From Callipepla californica brunnescens (lineage: Eukaryota > Chordata > Aves > Galliformes > Odontophoridae), in NCBI GenBank assembly GCA_023055505.1, contig JALIRH010000014.1, positions 15,526,501-15,590,500 on the forward strand: 64,000 nucleotides of DNA. The letters are read 5' to 3'. Position numbers and translations under genes: made by a program. Below are positions 10,421 through 21,845 of the stretch, piece by piece. The notes under the pieces were generated by a model. It saw only the letters and a list, made by a program, of their open reading frames with translations, did not search any database and was not told where the DNA came from. The stretch's first letter is position 1, and the number at the start of each line of letters is the position of its first letter.

Positions 10421-10589
10421 AAACAAAAACGCCAGCACAATGGGGAGAGCCACTCGTGGGAGGTCACAGCACCTTTAAATTACACCTCTTGGCTTTGTTC
10501 GCTCCCAGCACAATAGAGCTGGGAGATAGGAAGAATAGCACCCTGCACCCTGGTGCATCACAATTCTCCCAGTGATTTCAAAAGGAAAA

Positions 10590-10860
10590 GGGAGAGCCAA
10601 CTAATTTGATATCTCATTGAGTTTCTGTTAACCCAGGGACATGCTTCGTCCCAGGCATGGAACTCGGCTGGGGCTGCTCTGTACAAAGAGCACTACTGAA
10701 CCTCTGGGTTTCACCAGTCAAAGAAGATCTGTCTTGGTCAGATTTGAATTTGAGCTGAGTTAACTGATTTGGAAATACAAAAGCACCACCCGCCCACTGA
10801 ACCTTTGCCCCTTTAAATTAATTAGTTTAATTAACGAGCTTATTGTCATGGCACCCGTCA
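10590..10860. promoter_or_regulatory. Candidate element with clustered TAATTA sites
   Basis: A dense homeodomain patch at about 10,813-10,837 reads AAATTAATTAG then TTTAATTAACG, giving several overlapping TAATTA cores within 25 bases. GAGTTAACTG lies at about 10,757-10,766. No repeat signature is present. Confidence 0.35.
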
Positions 10861-10869
10861 GAATGGGAT

Positions 10870-13800
10870 CTTCGTGGGGCTGCATCAAACTCAAACTCAT
10901 ACAAAGGAGATGGGTGCATGGATTTGGAGCTGAATTTGAACCAAATGACTTCTCAAGCCTCAGAAATATGAGTCCGTGCATTTATTCCTCGCTCAGCTTG
11001 CTCCTATCCTGCCACAAGGACTTGGGAATCTCCATGCAAACAACTGCCACCAGCAGCATTTGCTGCCACAACAAGTAGTGCAAACCAGTTAGATGTGAAG
11101 AAAAGAGTTTAGAGGTCAAATACAGTTTCAAACAACATTTGCAGTAAGCTGTTACATACACCAACTTGAATATTTGGTAAAAATTGCCTCTAAAGATGGA
11201 CTAGATAGGGAAAAATTAAACTGGTGTTGATAAAGAGCAAAATAAATTCCTAAAAGTGAGAGCAAACCTGTCTGGGAAGGCTCTGCCCACTCTGGAAAAG
11301 GAATGGGTTGTTTATTCCAACCCATCGAGACCAACCTTGTCCCTTGTCTGCTGTCCTCCCGTTCAGTCCTGGTTTGCAGATGAAAACAATGCAGTTGAAG
11401 GGAGAAAAGTGATCCTAAATCATTTTCAGATCCCAAATGCTGAAAATATTTAAATGTTGCAAATGCTGTCTGTGCTACATTTGGAAAGCTACTTTAATTC
11501 CAGCAGTGCTCAGAGGAGCTGTTACTATCCATCAATGAGCTCAAAGAGCCCAATCCCACCAATCCCAGCACCCATGCTGTGCCCAGACTTTACAGCAGAA
11601 CACTGGGTTGGGCTTCACTGTCACAGTTAAGGGATGCTAAAAATCTGCGGTCAAGCAATGAAAACAAATGCAAAATTCATTCTTCCCTACTTCCACTTCT
11701 TATTCTAGCTGGGCAAAAAAAAATGCTTAAATATGCTTGCATTTTAATATCAGCAAAAAAACATCTCCTTCCAATCCTACAAGACTCACAAACTAGAGTA
11801 GTAGTGCCACGAAAAGAGGATGATAAAGTTATCCCATCCCATGGAAGGACAGAGGTAGGAAGAGGCTTTCAAAGTGCCTTCCAGCTGAATGTTTTCCCAG
11901 CAATATAACCACATCTGCTGCGATTATCCTGCAGAATGTTGCTTGCCCACATTTATGGAAGAACTGGGCTGGGGTATGGATTTCTTTGCTGGGAGCTGGA
12001 GTATGGCTTGACTGACATCACCATGGGTACTAATAACAGAAGATTTCCCCAAAGACACTCAGGGCTTTGAAGAATGGCCTTTCACTCTGTGTTGAACATA
12101 CAGATAAAATGTCCATGGCAGAGCCAAAGAAACTAATCAGATCATCTGTGTTTTGCTTTGCTGTTTGCTCAGGTCACTATCCCATGGTTTACAATTATCT
12201 CAGTCAGAAGCCATACAGATGTCCAAATTGGCCTGCTGGCTTTTTCTTTAAGAGTCCTAGTTTGGAAAATAACAGTTTTTACTGGGAAGTTCTTGGCCAA
12301 GTCCTTCACATATAAACCTGTCTCCAAGGACTGAGTCTTGCTCTGGCCTTCAGGCAAAGCTGAAACATCCTACTATTGCATATGGCCAAAGTAAGCACTG
12401 AAAAATCCTAAGTCATACAGCAGAAACTCAGAGACAAATATTTATATGTGGAGAAACAAGGACAGGGGAAAAGGAGGCAAGACTCCCAAGATGTCTGCAG
12501 GACAGGATTTCCACAGCCATTTAAAACAGTAGGGAATTCAACTTGTACCATTTTGGGATATCTCTGGGAAATTCAACTTTTCATTTAGCATCTCTTCTTG
12601 TGAGCAGCATTGAACGTGTGCTTCATTTCATCCATGGGGCTCTTCCCAGGCACCAAGCTGTAGGTAATGCAGCGGTGGCATAGCAATGGAAATCTGCTGC
12701 TTGCACAAGGAGTTGATCATTTCACTGCAAGAATCACAGTTTAAGTGGGATCACTGTTAATAATCTGCTTAGCTACGACTGTAGTAAGGAAGCATGAGCA
12801 TGTGGCAGCACCTGCTTCCCAGCTAAGTAGTGATAGGGTTGTGCGTGGGATCACTGAAATGCTGCTGGTGAGAGGGAAATAGAAGGGTCACAGCCCCAGA
12901 AGTCAGTCCCTCTGGACAACTTCATTTGTCTTGGCTGAAAAAAAAAAAGAAAAGTTTCTCTTTCCAGTTGCTTTGCTCAAGGTTTTGGTGCAGCACGTGC
13001 TGCTGGGTGAGGAGTTGGGAGTGCCTGAGCTGGCACTGTGGATTTTGGCAGAGAGCAATCGAAGGGCTGGGGCACCATGGCTGTGGGTTACTGGGGTCTC
13101 CCCCAGGCCTCATACCCTGTCCTGCTTAATGTTTAGATTTTTACCCATCTGAGAGTTCACAAAGCTGGAACAGTCACCCTCACAGTGTTGTATACCTGAT
13201 ACAGCCTCAAATTTAGTTTTGATTGATGTAGGCTGGAAGAACGGCTTCAAAAATTAAGCTCTCCAGAAGTAGACGAGATGAAATATCCCTCAAAGAGTGC
13301 GTCCTAAACTGCTGCTTGTGCTCCTGGACTGCCCCACAAACACCTCTCTGCCTAGCACCCCACAGCAGCTGCAGCACATAGCAGCAGCATTGAGCTCAGC
13401 AACATGCATCGAGCACCACCCTCTGGCACAGAGCTAAACTGGAGGGGAAAGAGAGAGGGAATTCTTGCTCTGTATCGGGGTACCCCGAGAGCAAAGACAC
13501 CAGAACAGGAAAATTCTGTATGCCCATGCAGCCCTGAAAGGGCAAAGGATGGTCCTGTGGAATTACAGTGCCCAAAAAAGTTAATTAATAGACCGAAACG
13601 AATCTGTAGGGCTTAGATATTGCGACCTGAACATTTTAAACATTTGCTCCAAGGGCTGAAGCTTTGCTGGACTTAGTGTTACATGGGAGCAGCAGCACCC
13701 ATGTTCAAAGGGATCCTGGTGCATGGGAGCCTAAATTTAGTGCCACAAAACCACAAACAAGCAGAGGAGTAAACCCTACATCCCAGCTCCCTCTTCATCT

Positions 13801-14280
13801 CAGTTCTGCCTGGGAAATGGCACCAAAAAGCAAGGGCTGATGACATGGGCACTTGGGATGGCTGAGCCTTCACATTACAAGTGCTAGGGCAAAGCTAGGA
13901 TTCCTGAACTTGCTCCTTTGGAGAGATGGGCTATGGGAAGATCCTGTCCCAGTATCACAAGCAATCAGGTCCAGCATTGTAACACACTCAGCCAGGCCCT
14001 GAAATCCTTTCTCAGCTACTCCTGGTATTCTTTTCCCTCATTAAAAAGCCATTGAATGCCCAAAGGGCTTTTATGGGCTGAATCCACCTGTTCTCCCACA
14101 CAGGATGGGGATCGTCTTAAAAAGAAGATGAGAATTACCATCCCGTTGGGCTTCATTAACTGCTGCCATGCCTGCTGTTCATGCCTTTTTCTTCTTGCAG
14201 TGGCATTTTACAGGGTCTAGGTACAGGTTTCTTACTTCGCAAAAGAGAGATTTTGGCACCAGGTATTCCACAGGGTCACT
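10870..14280. other. Intergenic, nothing recognised
   Basis: About 3.4 kb of unique-looking DNA. It has a short A run near 12,940-12,951 but no CR1, RNA gene or coding frame with family resemblance. Open frames of 60-109 codons are within chance expectation. Confidence 0.5.
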
Positions 14281-14401
14281 GTGACGATGCTGCCGGCGTT
14301 GTCAGGTCAGGCTTTGACAAATCTGTATTTTGAGTCATTTCCAGAAGATGGAGCCAGAAAGCCGGGAGTGGTCGGTGCGGCGTGAGAAAGCTGCCGCGGA
14401 A

Positions 14402-14495
14402 TCCTCCTCCTCTTCCTCCTCCCCCTCCTTCTTTCCTCCTCCTCTTCTCCTCTCCTCCTCCTCCTCCTCCTTCTCTTCCTTCTTCTCCTCTCCTC
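14402..14495. repeat. 94-base uninterrupted polypyrimidine tract (TCC-rich)
   Basis: Every base is C or T, with TCC/TTC as the commonest unit. Long homopurine-homopyrimidine tracts can form intramolecular triplexes (H-DNA) when they carry mirror symmetry. The opposite strand gives a spurious Arg/Glu-rich frame. Confidence 0.92.
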
Positions 14496-14519
14496 ATTTG
14501 AACCAATCACTCTGCCACC

Positions 14520-15260
14520 CAAGCACAGAATAGACGTAATAGGCAAAATCCATTGAAAAAAAATAATAAAAAAACCAGCTGGGTATTTATGAAAATCTGC
14601 TAATTGTACTTCTATTGCTTTTACTTGTTTTATTTTGCCAAGAGGACCACTTTGACCAGGTCTGTCAGAAAAGCACCCCAAAGTTGCAATTCTCCTTTCC
14701 AGATCCTCCTGCCAGCTCAGTGCCAGCCATGGGGTGCTGCTATTTTGGGGCTGCAGTGTCTCCCCCAGTTAAATTCAACCCGAATACTAAACAACAGCAA
14801 GAAATTCACGAAGCAGCAATGTTTCCCTCTTTCCAGTAGCGAGGAAAGCAGCGTGGTTTGTTTTGTACATTCAGGTAACAATGTTGTTTGAGTGCTGCCC
14901 GTGATTTATGTCCCTTTCAGCAGCAGGACTCTGGAAAACTACTTGGAAGATATGAACGCTGAGCATTTTTTCATTTTCTCATCAGATTTCAATTGTTATG
15001 ATATATACCCTCGAGAGACTGCGAGGAGGGGAGAGGGGGCAGGGGAAAGACTTTTAAAGTATATTGGGATCCATATGGAAAATATATATATTTCCCACAC
15101 ATCCGACTCAATACAGCGTGCACATTTGTAAGGCACATGTGAATGAATGCCAATGGAGGTGAATTTTTATGAAACCAGACTGATTACATGGCAAAAAATA
15201 TATCAGTTGAAGCTCGATTTATTTACAGCACCGTCAGTAGGCTGCTCAGAGGGGCTGGCA
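14520..15260. promoter_or_regulatory. Candidate conserved non-coding block
   Basis: Repeat-free AT-rich DNA after the pyrimidine tract. Examples are CTGCTAATTGTAC (about 14,597-14,609), TCAATTGTTATGATATATACCC (about 14,989-15,010) and a run at about 15,140-15,240 with CAATGG, TTTTTATG, CTGATTACATGG and CTCGATTTATTTACAGC. The block probably holds more than one separate element. Confidence 0.33.
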
Positions 15261-15504
15261 CTGTGCTGGAGAGCAAGATGATTGGGGAAACATCAAGATG
15301 AGTTGGACAAAAGCCACTAGAGACAACCAAAGTGCCCACTGTCATGTCTGCTTGGTTCACAACAAATCCTGCCCTGGATAACATCACTTCAGGATCCAGA
15401 GGGGGAAAGAGAAGGGAAAGAACAATGCTATGGGTTAAAAATGTAATGCATTAGATGGGGCTCCAGAGATTTGTGGGGTTTTTTTCTCATTTCTGGCCCT
15501 GGCT

Positions 15505-15775
15505 TGGAAGAGAGTGATAGGAGTAGAGGGAATGCACTCAAGTCGCACCAAGGGAGGTTCATGTTGAATATTGGGAAGAAATTATTCTCTGAAAGAGTGG
15601 TCAGGTGCAGGAACAGACTGTCCAGGGAGATGGGGGAGTTCCCATCCCTGGAGGTGTTCAAGAAAGGGTTGTACAAAGGGATGTGGTTTAATGGGAAATA
15701 TTGGTGGTGGGTGGACAATTGGACTGGACGATCTTGGAGGTCTTTTCCAACCTTGGTGATTCTGTGGTTCTATGA
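15505..15775 (+). mobile_element. CR1 LINE 3' end, sense orientation
   Basis: Sense landmarks of the avian CR1 tail appear in order: GATAGGAGTAGAGGGAATG, AAGTCGCACCAAGGGAGGTTC, ATTGGGAAGAAATTATTCTC, GGAGGTGTTCAAG, GGTCTTTTCCAACC, and the terminal GATTCTGTGGTTCTATGA. Truncated at the 5' side. Confidence 0.92.
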
Positions 15776-15953
15776 GACCTGGAGCAGCTATTTCACCATC
15801 TTCACATCAGCTGGAAAAAGCCCTCTTCCAGCAGGGCTGGGGCTGAAGAGAGAAAGAGGAAGATGGGATCCTCTATCCTGGGCTTGTGTATGGGCATCTC
15901 AGCACCATGTTCCCCAGCCAAACCCCTGCACCCTGGAGGATCCAGATAGGGTA

Positions 15954-16110
15954 ACCGAATCTCGGAATGGCTGGGTTGGAAGGGACCTTAAAGATCATGA
16001 AGTTCCAGACCCTGCGCAAGCTGGCTGCCCCTAGCTCAGGCTGCCCAGAGCCCATCCACAGCCACAAGCACCTCCAGCAATGGGGCAGCACCTCACCACC
16101 CTCTATGTGA
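15954..16110 (-). mobile_element. CR1 LINE 3' fragment
   Basis: The antisense tail is degraded (CCGAATCTCGGAATGG) and then continues with GGGTTGGAAGGGACCTTAAA, AAGATCATGAAGTTCCAGACC, CAGGCTGCCCAGAGCCC and the CACCTCACCACCCTC block. It lies 180 bases from the sense copy, so the two form a head-to-head 3' tail pair. Confidence 0.88.
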
Positions 16111-16441
16111 TCAATGGAGATAGGCTCCCAGGAGAAGCAGGGAAAGCTCTGGTAGACCTCAGTGATCACACAGCCACCCTCTCCAGTACAGAGGGAAAAA
16201 ATATCCGAAGGATTAAGTCTACCAGTCCTCCTCTCTAGCTGCTCTTGCCCAGAACACAGGATTTTGGCACTGAACAAAACTTTTTGTGACTTGAAATAAA
16301 CCTTTATTTAGTTTTGCCCTGTATTTCTTGCTTCTGTTGTCCCCTTCCCTCTCCACCACACTGTCAACAGCAAAAAGGAATCTTCATGTTCATGAGTGGC
16401 CTTAATACCTGCCCCTGCAATTAGTGGCTCATTTTCTAACT

Positions 16442-16455
16442 GGGGGGGGGGGGGG
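16442..16455. repeat. Poly-G run, 14 bases
   Basis: Uninterrupted G run in otherwise mixed sequence. It could be a sequencing or length-variation hotspot. Confidence 0.85.
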
Positions 16456-16774
16456 AGAACTGGAGCAGAATGAATCACGTCAAATGCGAAGAAATTGTGT
16501 TGCACCACCAGGAATCTCTGGAGACATTCAGTAAGTGCTGGAAGTCATCTTCTTTCAGAGCAGTCGATGGTCTCATTACATTTTCCTACACTGAAAAGAT
16601 GGGGCAGGTGGAATTTGCTATCCTTCCCAGAACGAGGCTAATCTGGGACCAAGCTAATGAGTTTTGAAATATTTATTTGCATTGCAAAACAGCAAAGAGA
16701 GTCTGGAAGAAGATACCAGAATCCTGCTTATAAGCAGAGCAGCATGTATGCCTGCACACACGCTCGCACACACA

Positions 16775-16798
16775 TTTTTTTTTTTTTTTTTTTTTTTT
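16775..16798. repeat. Poly-T run, 24 bases, after a CA patch
   Basis: A CA-rich segment (about 16,754-16,773) passes into 24 Ts. Simple sequence. Confidence 0.9.
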
Positions 16799-16804
16799 AA
16801 GCAA

Positions 16805-17400
16805 AAGCAAACCAGATTGCATTACCCAATAAGATTAGTACTTTATTGAACCTCATTATAGGTTCACGTCCTCCCATAGTCATATCCCACTGTGTTATTT
16901 TTGGCACACGGAGCCATCGTGATTTAGTATCCTGTGTGAGAAAAATGAAGTCTCTTTCTAAAATATGTTGACTATTATTCCAGATGTGGTAGTTGCCTGA
17001 GATTCTTTTCAAGAAGGTTTTTATGGCCGAGGTTGTTTGAGTCGGGCGTTATTTATTTATATGTTGGAGGTGGAGAAGGGGTGGGAGCGGTTTTTAATGA
17101 AAGCTGAAGGAAAGGGGATAATAAAGTGTGCTCACTGGAGAAAGAAATATTTACACATAACTTTTGTATGTTTCCCAAGAAAAATAAAATGAGGGCATAT
17201 TGAAAAGAACAGTTATTATTTGGCATTCTCCTGCAACAGCGAAATCCCAGGAAAAGGCTGAATTTTAAGCAATTAGACTTTCCAGTTAATTAACGGGTTC
17301 TAACTAACCGTGTTATTGGCAGGAGGTCAGGGAGAGGCAATGAGTCACTGCAGATTCTTGCGAGGCAACATCACGGATTTGCAGATCTGAGGGGAGGGAG
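16805..17400. promoter_or_regulatory. Candidate conserved non-coding block
   Basis: About 600 bases free of repeats, with many developmental-type cores: CAATAAGATTAG, GTTATTTATTTATATG, GGATAATAAAGTG, CAATTAGAC, CAGTTAATTAACGG and AATGAGTCACTG (an AP-1 site near 17,339-17,345). Enhancer-like by density and lack of simple sequence. Not aligned. Confidence 0.4.
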
Positions 17401-20400
17401 CGGGCGCGGTGCCGGGAGCTCCCGCTCTGATTTACACCGACCCACCGCAAGCAGAAGGGCTGAACACACTGAATGAATGCTCCAGGAGTCAGAAGGGAAA
17501 GTGGTTGAGTGACAATAAGAAGGGAGAAGAAAAGATTGAATTAAGCAAGGAATAAAAGAAATGAAAGTTGGGAAGAAGCTACCAAGGGGGCAAGTGCTTT
17601 CCAATGGTATCAGTAGGGTAAGGATGGGAAAGGATTGGTGTTCATCACTGTGTCCTGGGCATTAACTGACTTCTCATTATTACAGGTGAAGGAGAACTTT
17701 CTCCATGAGCAAATTCCTTCCACTGGTGGTCTCTGGACAGGAGCTGTGGTGCGGAGCAGCAGTTACACTGAAGCATGGAGCACGAGTACCTCCACAGAGC
17801 AGCTGGCTGGGATTACAAAGAATCTTCCCTAAGAATGGCCAAAAATAATTAAAAAAAAAAATCCCCCTAAAAAAAAAAAAAAAAAAAAAAACCAAAAAAC
17901 AACCACAAATCCTGAAGGAAACAGCCAGAAAATGAGGTCTTAAGGAAGCATGCTCAAGTCCAAATTTCCATGAAGCATCCAACTGGCTGATCCAGCCCCA
18001 ACTGCTTTCCCACAGTGATTTTGCTCATCTTCCCTTCTGAGTGTCTTAAGCAGAACTGAGAATGGACACATCAGAACAGCAGGCAAAGCACTTTCTCCTG
18101 GTGATTCCCTATTGCTGGGAAGAACAAAAGCTCTGGAACCATGCTGTATTTCCAGCCAGCAGGACATGACACAGTCAGAGCCGAGCACAACGGATGGGTT
18201 TGGATCTTCCTCCCAGTGCAATTCCTTGAGGGTTTGTTTGTTCCACTGGGCATTGCTGTGGTGAATCGGCTTGTGCATTCGGTGGCTGCAGCCCCGTGGC
18301 CAGGTCTCTGCAGCATCACACTGCTCCGTGTTTCCATGACAGCTGCGTGCTGGGACATCTTCTGAACACAAACAGAATAGGAGTGAGTCTGTTGTCGGTC
18401 TGCTGTTTTTTTTTTTCCTCCTGAGACAACAAATGTTTCCAAATCTGAAAGAAAAATAAAAAAAATGAAATAATGAAATGCTTCCCCATCTGCGCTCAGC
18501 AGTTATTTCAGACCCAGGCTGCTGGGGCTGGGCTGCTCCCAGCTGTCCAGAGGAGATGTGCAAATCCTCGCTTTGGGCTCAGCACACACGAGCAGCTCAG
18601 CCTTGCTGACATCCCTTGTCCCGTCCCAGCAGCACATAGGAGGCTCTGATTGAAGATGTCAGCAGTCACTGCTGATTGCATTGCAATTGCACTGGGAAAT
18701 TTGACAGAGCCTGAGCCCCAAACACCCACTCCTGCCCCATGACAACACATGGGGTGAAAGATGGAACTTGGAATGAGAAACGTTCAAAATCACTAAAAAC
18801 TGACTCGTTTACTGCATGAGGATAGAAGAAAAGTCTACTTTTTATTATCACCACCGTGTCCTAAATTATGCCTGAATTCAGTGACATCTGGTTTGTCACC
18901 AAAGCATCACATTGCTGGCAGTGCCTCTGGGTGCAGATTTACCTCCTTCACATTTCTCCTCACCCACCCAGTAGTTGCTCTGATGGCAGTTCAAGTAAAT
19001 TTGGTTCACTCCATGCTGGGATGGATGAAGAGCACCCATCGCAGCCTCTCAAGGGAGGGGGAGAGGAGTTTTTGCAAAGCTATTGTTGCTCTTCCATAAG
19101 CCTGTGTGTGCTCTGTGCCTGATGAGCAAGTCCTGTGGTCCTGCACTGAGCACAGAGGAACAAAGAGGGGACAAGTGCTGAAATTCAGCAAAGGAAAGAG
19201 CAGCCAGAGCAAAATACCCTCAGTAAAAAGAGTGCAAGCTCGCTGGCGTCTGTCTTTAAGCAAAAGTAATTCATCTCAGGCACAAAACAATTCTTGCTTG
19301 CTAGTGGCTCCATGCAGATGCAGTGAGAAAAGCGACACAGAAAATAAAAGTGGAGATCAGCTGGCTCATGGCACAACAGTAGGCCCCACGTGCATGCACA
19401 TGCTTGTGCTTAGGAAAAGGGTGGGAGCTTCTTTAGAAGCCTAAGGAACAAAGGAAGTGTGGCCATGAGAGGAGAACAGGGCTGGGTTAGGGTGTTTTTC
19501 CCCACCTTGGGCACAGCAGCAGCACCAGGCTGTGAGACAGATGGATGCACCCCAGCCTGGTGAGCTGGGAGCTGGGTTTCCTTCTCTTCAAGCTAGAATG
19601 ACACCAGAGTGATCCCCAATGGGTTCACATGAATGAGAAGAGAGTCGGGTGTTTTGTTGGCTGCTTTTTCAAAGGGATCTCAGCAGCTCCCCGGGTTCTC
19701 GCTGTTGGCAAAAAAATAAAGGGGATAAATCTAGAAAATAAACTATATATCTGCTGCTCTAAATCTATTTGCTGATAGCCAGATGTTGGCTGAAGTGTGA
19801 GCATTTCATCTGGGAGGCACAGAAGGGGCAGCTCTGGATGAGGTACAGAGATGTTTGCTTTCATCCCATGCCTCCATCAAGTCTTTGGGAAAAAATAGTA
19901 CCACCCATTTGATGCCAGAAAGATTTGATGTAAATTGAGCTGAGAGACAGGCATGGAAAGAAGGGTGGTGGTGCAGGAAACATCAGCCCCTTTCCAGTGA
20001 TGCAGCAGCAAGCAAAATGCAAGGCAGAGAGGGAAGAGCCTTTGTCCCACTGAGAATCGGCTGCCCCCAATTTGCTGATGTGCTCAGATGAGGAATTTGC
20101 ACAAAATATCACTTCTTTTTCCCCCACAATTCTGGTCATTGCTATGGATTTCTCCTTTTCATATTTCATTCTTACAGTTTCCTTCTTCAGCAGCTGGTGC
20201 CAGTGATACCAACACAACCTCCCAGTGTTGGCACTTTGTCATTCCCTCAATGTGCTTCTATATGCCAACTGTCTTTAGGAGTAAAAACAGAGAATTTCAC
20301 ACTTTGGCCATCACGTAGGCACTCTGTGGTACTGGTGTGAGGTTTCATATTTTTCCAGTGTTACTCAGCACTCAGGAAAAAAGAAAAAGTCAGACGATGG

Positions 20401-21259
20401 ATTTACATCTCTGAATTTCAGTGGATGTGAAGGGTCTAAAAATCTCACTCATGTTTCTTTTTATTGATTGCTCCCAAGATGAAACCATTGGGAGTCGGAG
20501 TGAATTTATAACTAGCTTGTGAAATAAACTTCACATCTAGCAAAGATATTACACTGAGCAGGAAACAAGCCCACAGAAATTCATTATGTTCCCGGAATTA
20601 AATGAAAACAATATAGTTTATGGACCATAGAAGGTAGTTACAGGAAAATTGAAAGGAAAATCCCCTGGCTGCATAGACAGCTCATGCCGGGGTCCGGGGT
20701 CCTCAGGAGCGGCTGCCAGTTTTGTGTCATCACTTCAGCACTCCTCATCTCTCCAACACGGAGCAGAAAAACACACACGTACGGTGTTGTGCTTCTTTTC
20801 ACCCCAAAAATGCAGCCAGCAAAGCTGCTGCATGCCATCGGGTACCACGGACGGATGCAGTGACCCCAGTGGGATGCAGCATCCACAGCCAATGGTGCAG
20901 CCCCTGGGCTGGCAGGGAGAGGCAGAAGGGATCCTGCCAGCCCACCCCCGAGAGTTTATTTTTAGAAGATGCATTCCTCTCCCACCTCCTCTGTGACCTG
21001 AGTTGAATGGCTGCAGTGGGAACACATTTGCTGGATTTCCAGCAGTGGAAAACTGCTTGCTCCTGGGTAAACACTGAGGAATGTATATGTATAAATATAT
21101 ATATATAAAATAAGTGCTGTTTCCATGTTGCAGGCAGATGCTGGGACATAAAAGAGGAGCAGTAGGTTTGAACACAACTTGAAAGTTGAGTTGTAAAACC
21201 CTGACCAGTGATGCCGAAACCCATGGCAGTAACAGGCAGCTGCTGGGCTGTGTTATATG
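17400..21259. other. Intergenic, mainly featureless
   Basis: Contains A runs at 17,851-17,861 and 17,869-17,891, a T run near 18,405-18,417 and an AT-rich patch at 21,082-21,110. No gene, CR1 or RNA is recognised. The sequence around 20,500-20,645 is AT-rich and unique and might hold a regulatory element, but nothing specific supports it. Confidence 0.45.
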
Positions 21260-21845
21260 ATCATAGAATCACAGAATCACAGCACCAGATGAGTTGAAAG
21301 TTACCCCTAAATGTCACCTAGTCCAACTCCCCTGCAATGAACAGGGACAGCTACATCCACATCCACATGTACATCCACATCTTCATTTCCATCTCCAGCC
21401 CACTTCAGTGATCAGAGCCCCATCCAGCTTGACTTTGTCTCCAGGGACGGAGCATCTACCACCTCTCAGGGAAGTCTATTCCAGCACCTTGCAATCCTTA
21501 CTGTAGAAAAGTTTTGTCCTTCTATCCAGTCTAAATCCCTCCTCTTTTAGTTTGAAACCATTTCCCCTTGTTCTACTGAAGCAGACCCTGCTACAGTCTG
21601 TCCCTTTCTTTCTTACATCACCCCTTAGCCACTGCAAGACCACTGTCAGTTCTCCCTGGAGCCTCTCCTTCTCCAGGCTGCATAGCCCCAGCTGTCAGCC
21701 TGTCCTGCAGGGGAGACGTTCCATCCCTTGGAGTATTTCTGGGGCCTTTCTCTGGATGTACTCCAACATGTCCACGTTTCTCTTCTATGAAGGACTCCAC
21801 ATCTGGGAGTCCCTGTGGCTGGTGCTCACCCACAGTCTAGAAGGG
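21260..21845 (-). mobile_element. CR1 LINE 3' end, about 590 bp
   Basis: The longest CR1 copy here. The antisense tail (TCATAGAATCACAGAATC) is followed by CCTAGTCCAACTCCCCTGC, GGAGCATCTACCACCTCTC, TATTCCAGCACC, TTTAGTTTGAAACCATTTCC, GGAGCCTCTCCTTCTCCAGG and CTGGATGTACTCCAACATG, in the expected order. Inside it, at about 21,352-21,384, a short ACATCC expansion is present that ordinary copies lack. The left portion shows no intact ORF2. Confidence 0.93.

Noticed and set aside
14276..14681. Arg/Glu-rich minus-strand frames
   Set aside because: They are the complement of the 94-base pyrimidine tract; the composition is a by-product.
15471..16034. 187-codon + strand frame
   Set aside because: It covers two CR1 3' fragments in opposite orientations, which are non-coding untranslated regions of the LINE.
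17940..18563. 207-codon minus-strand frame
   Set aside because: No family resemblance, no splice support, unremarkable composition. A frame of this length is plausible by chance in 64 kb read in six frames with moderate GC.
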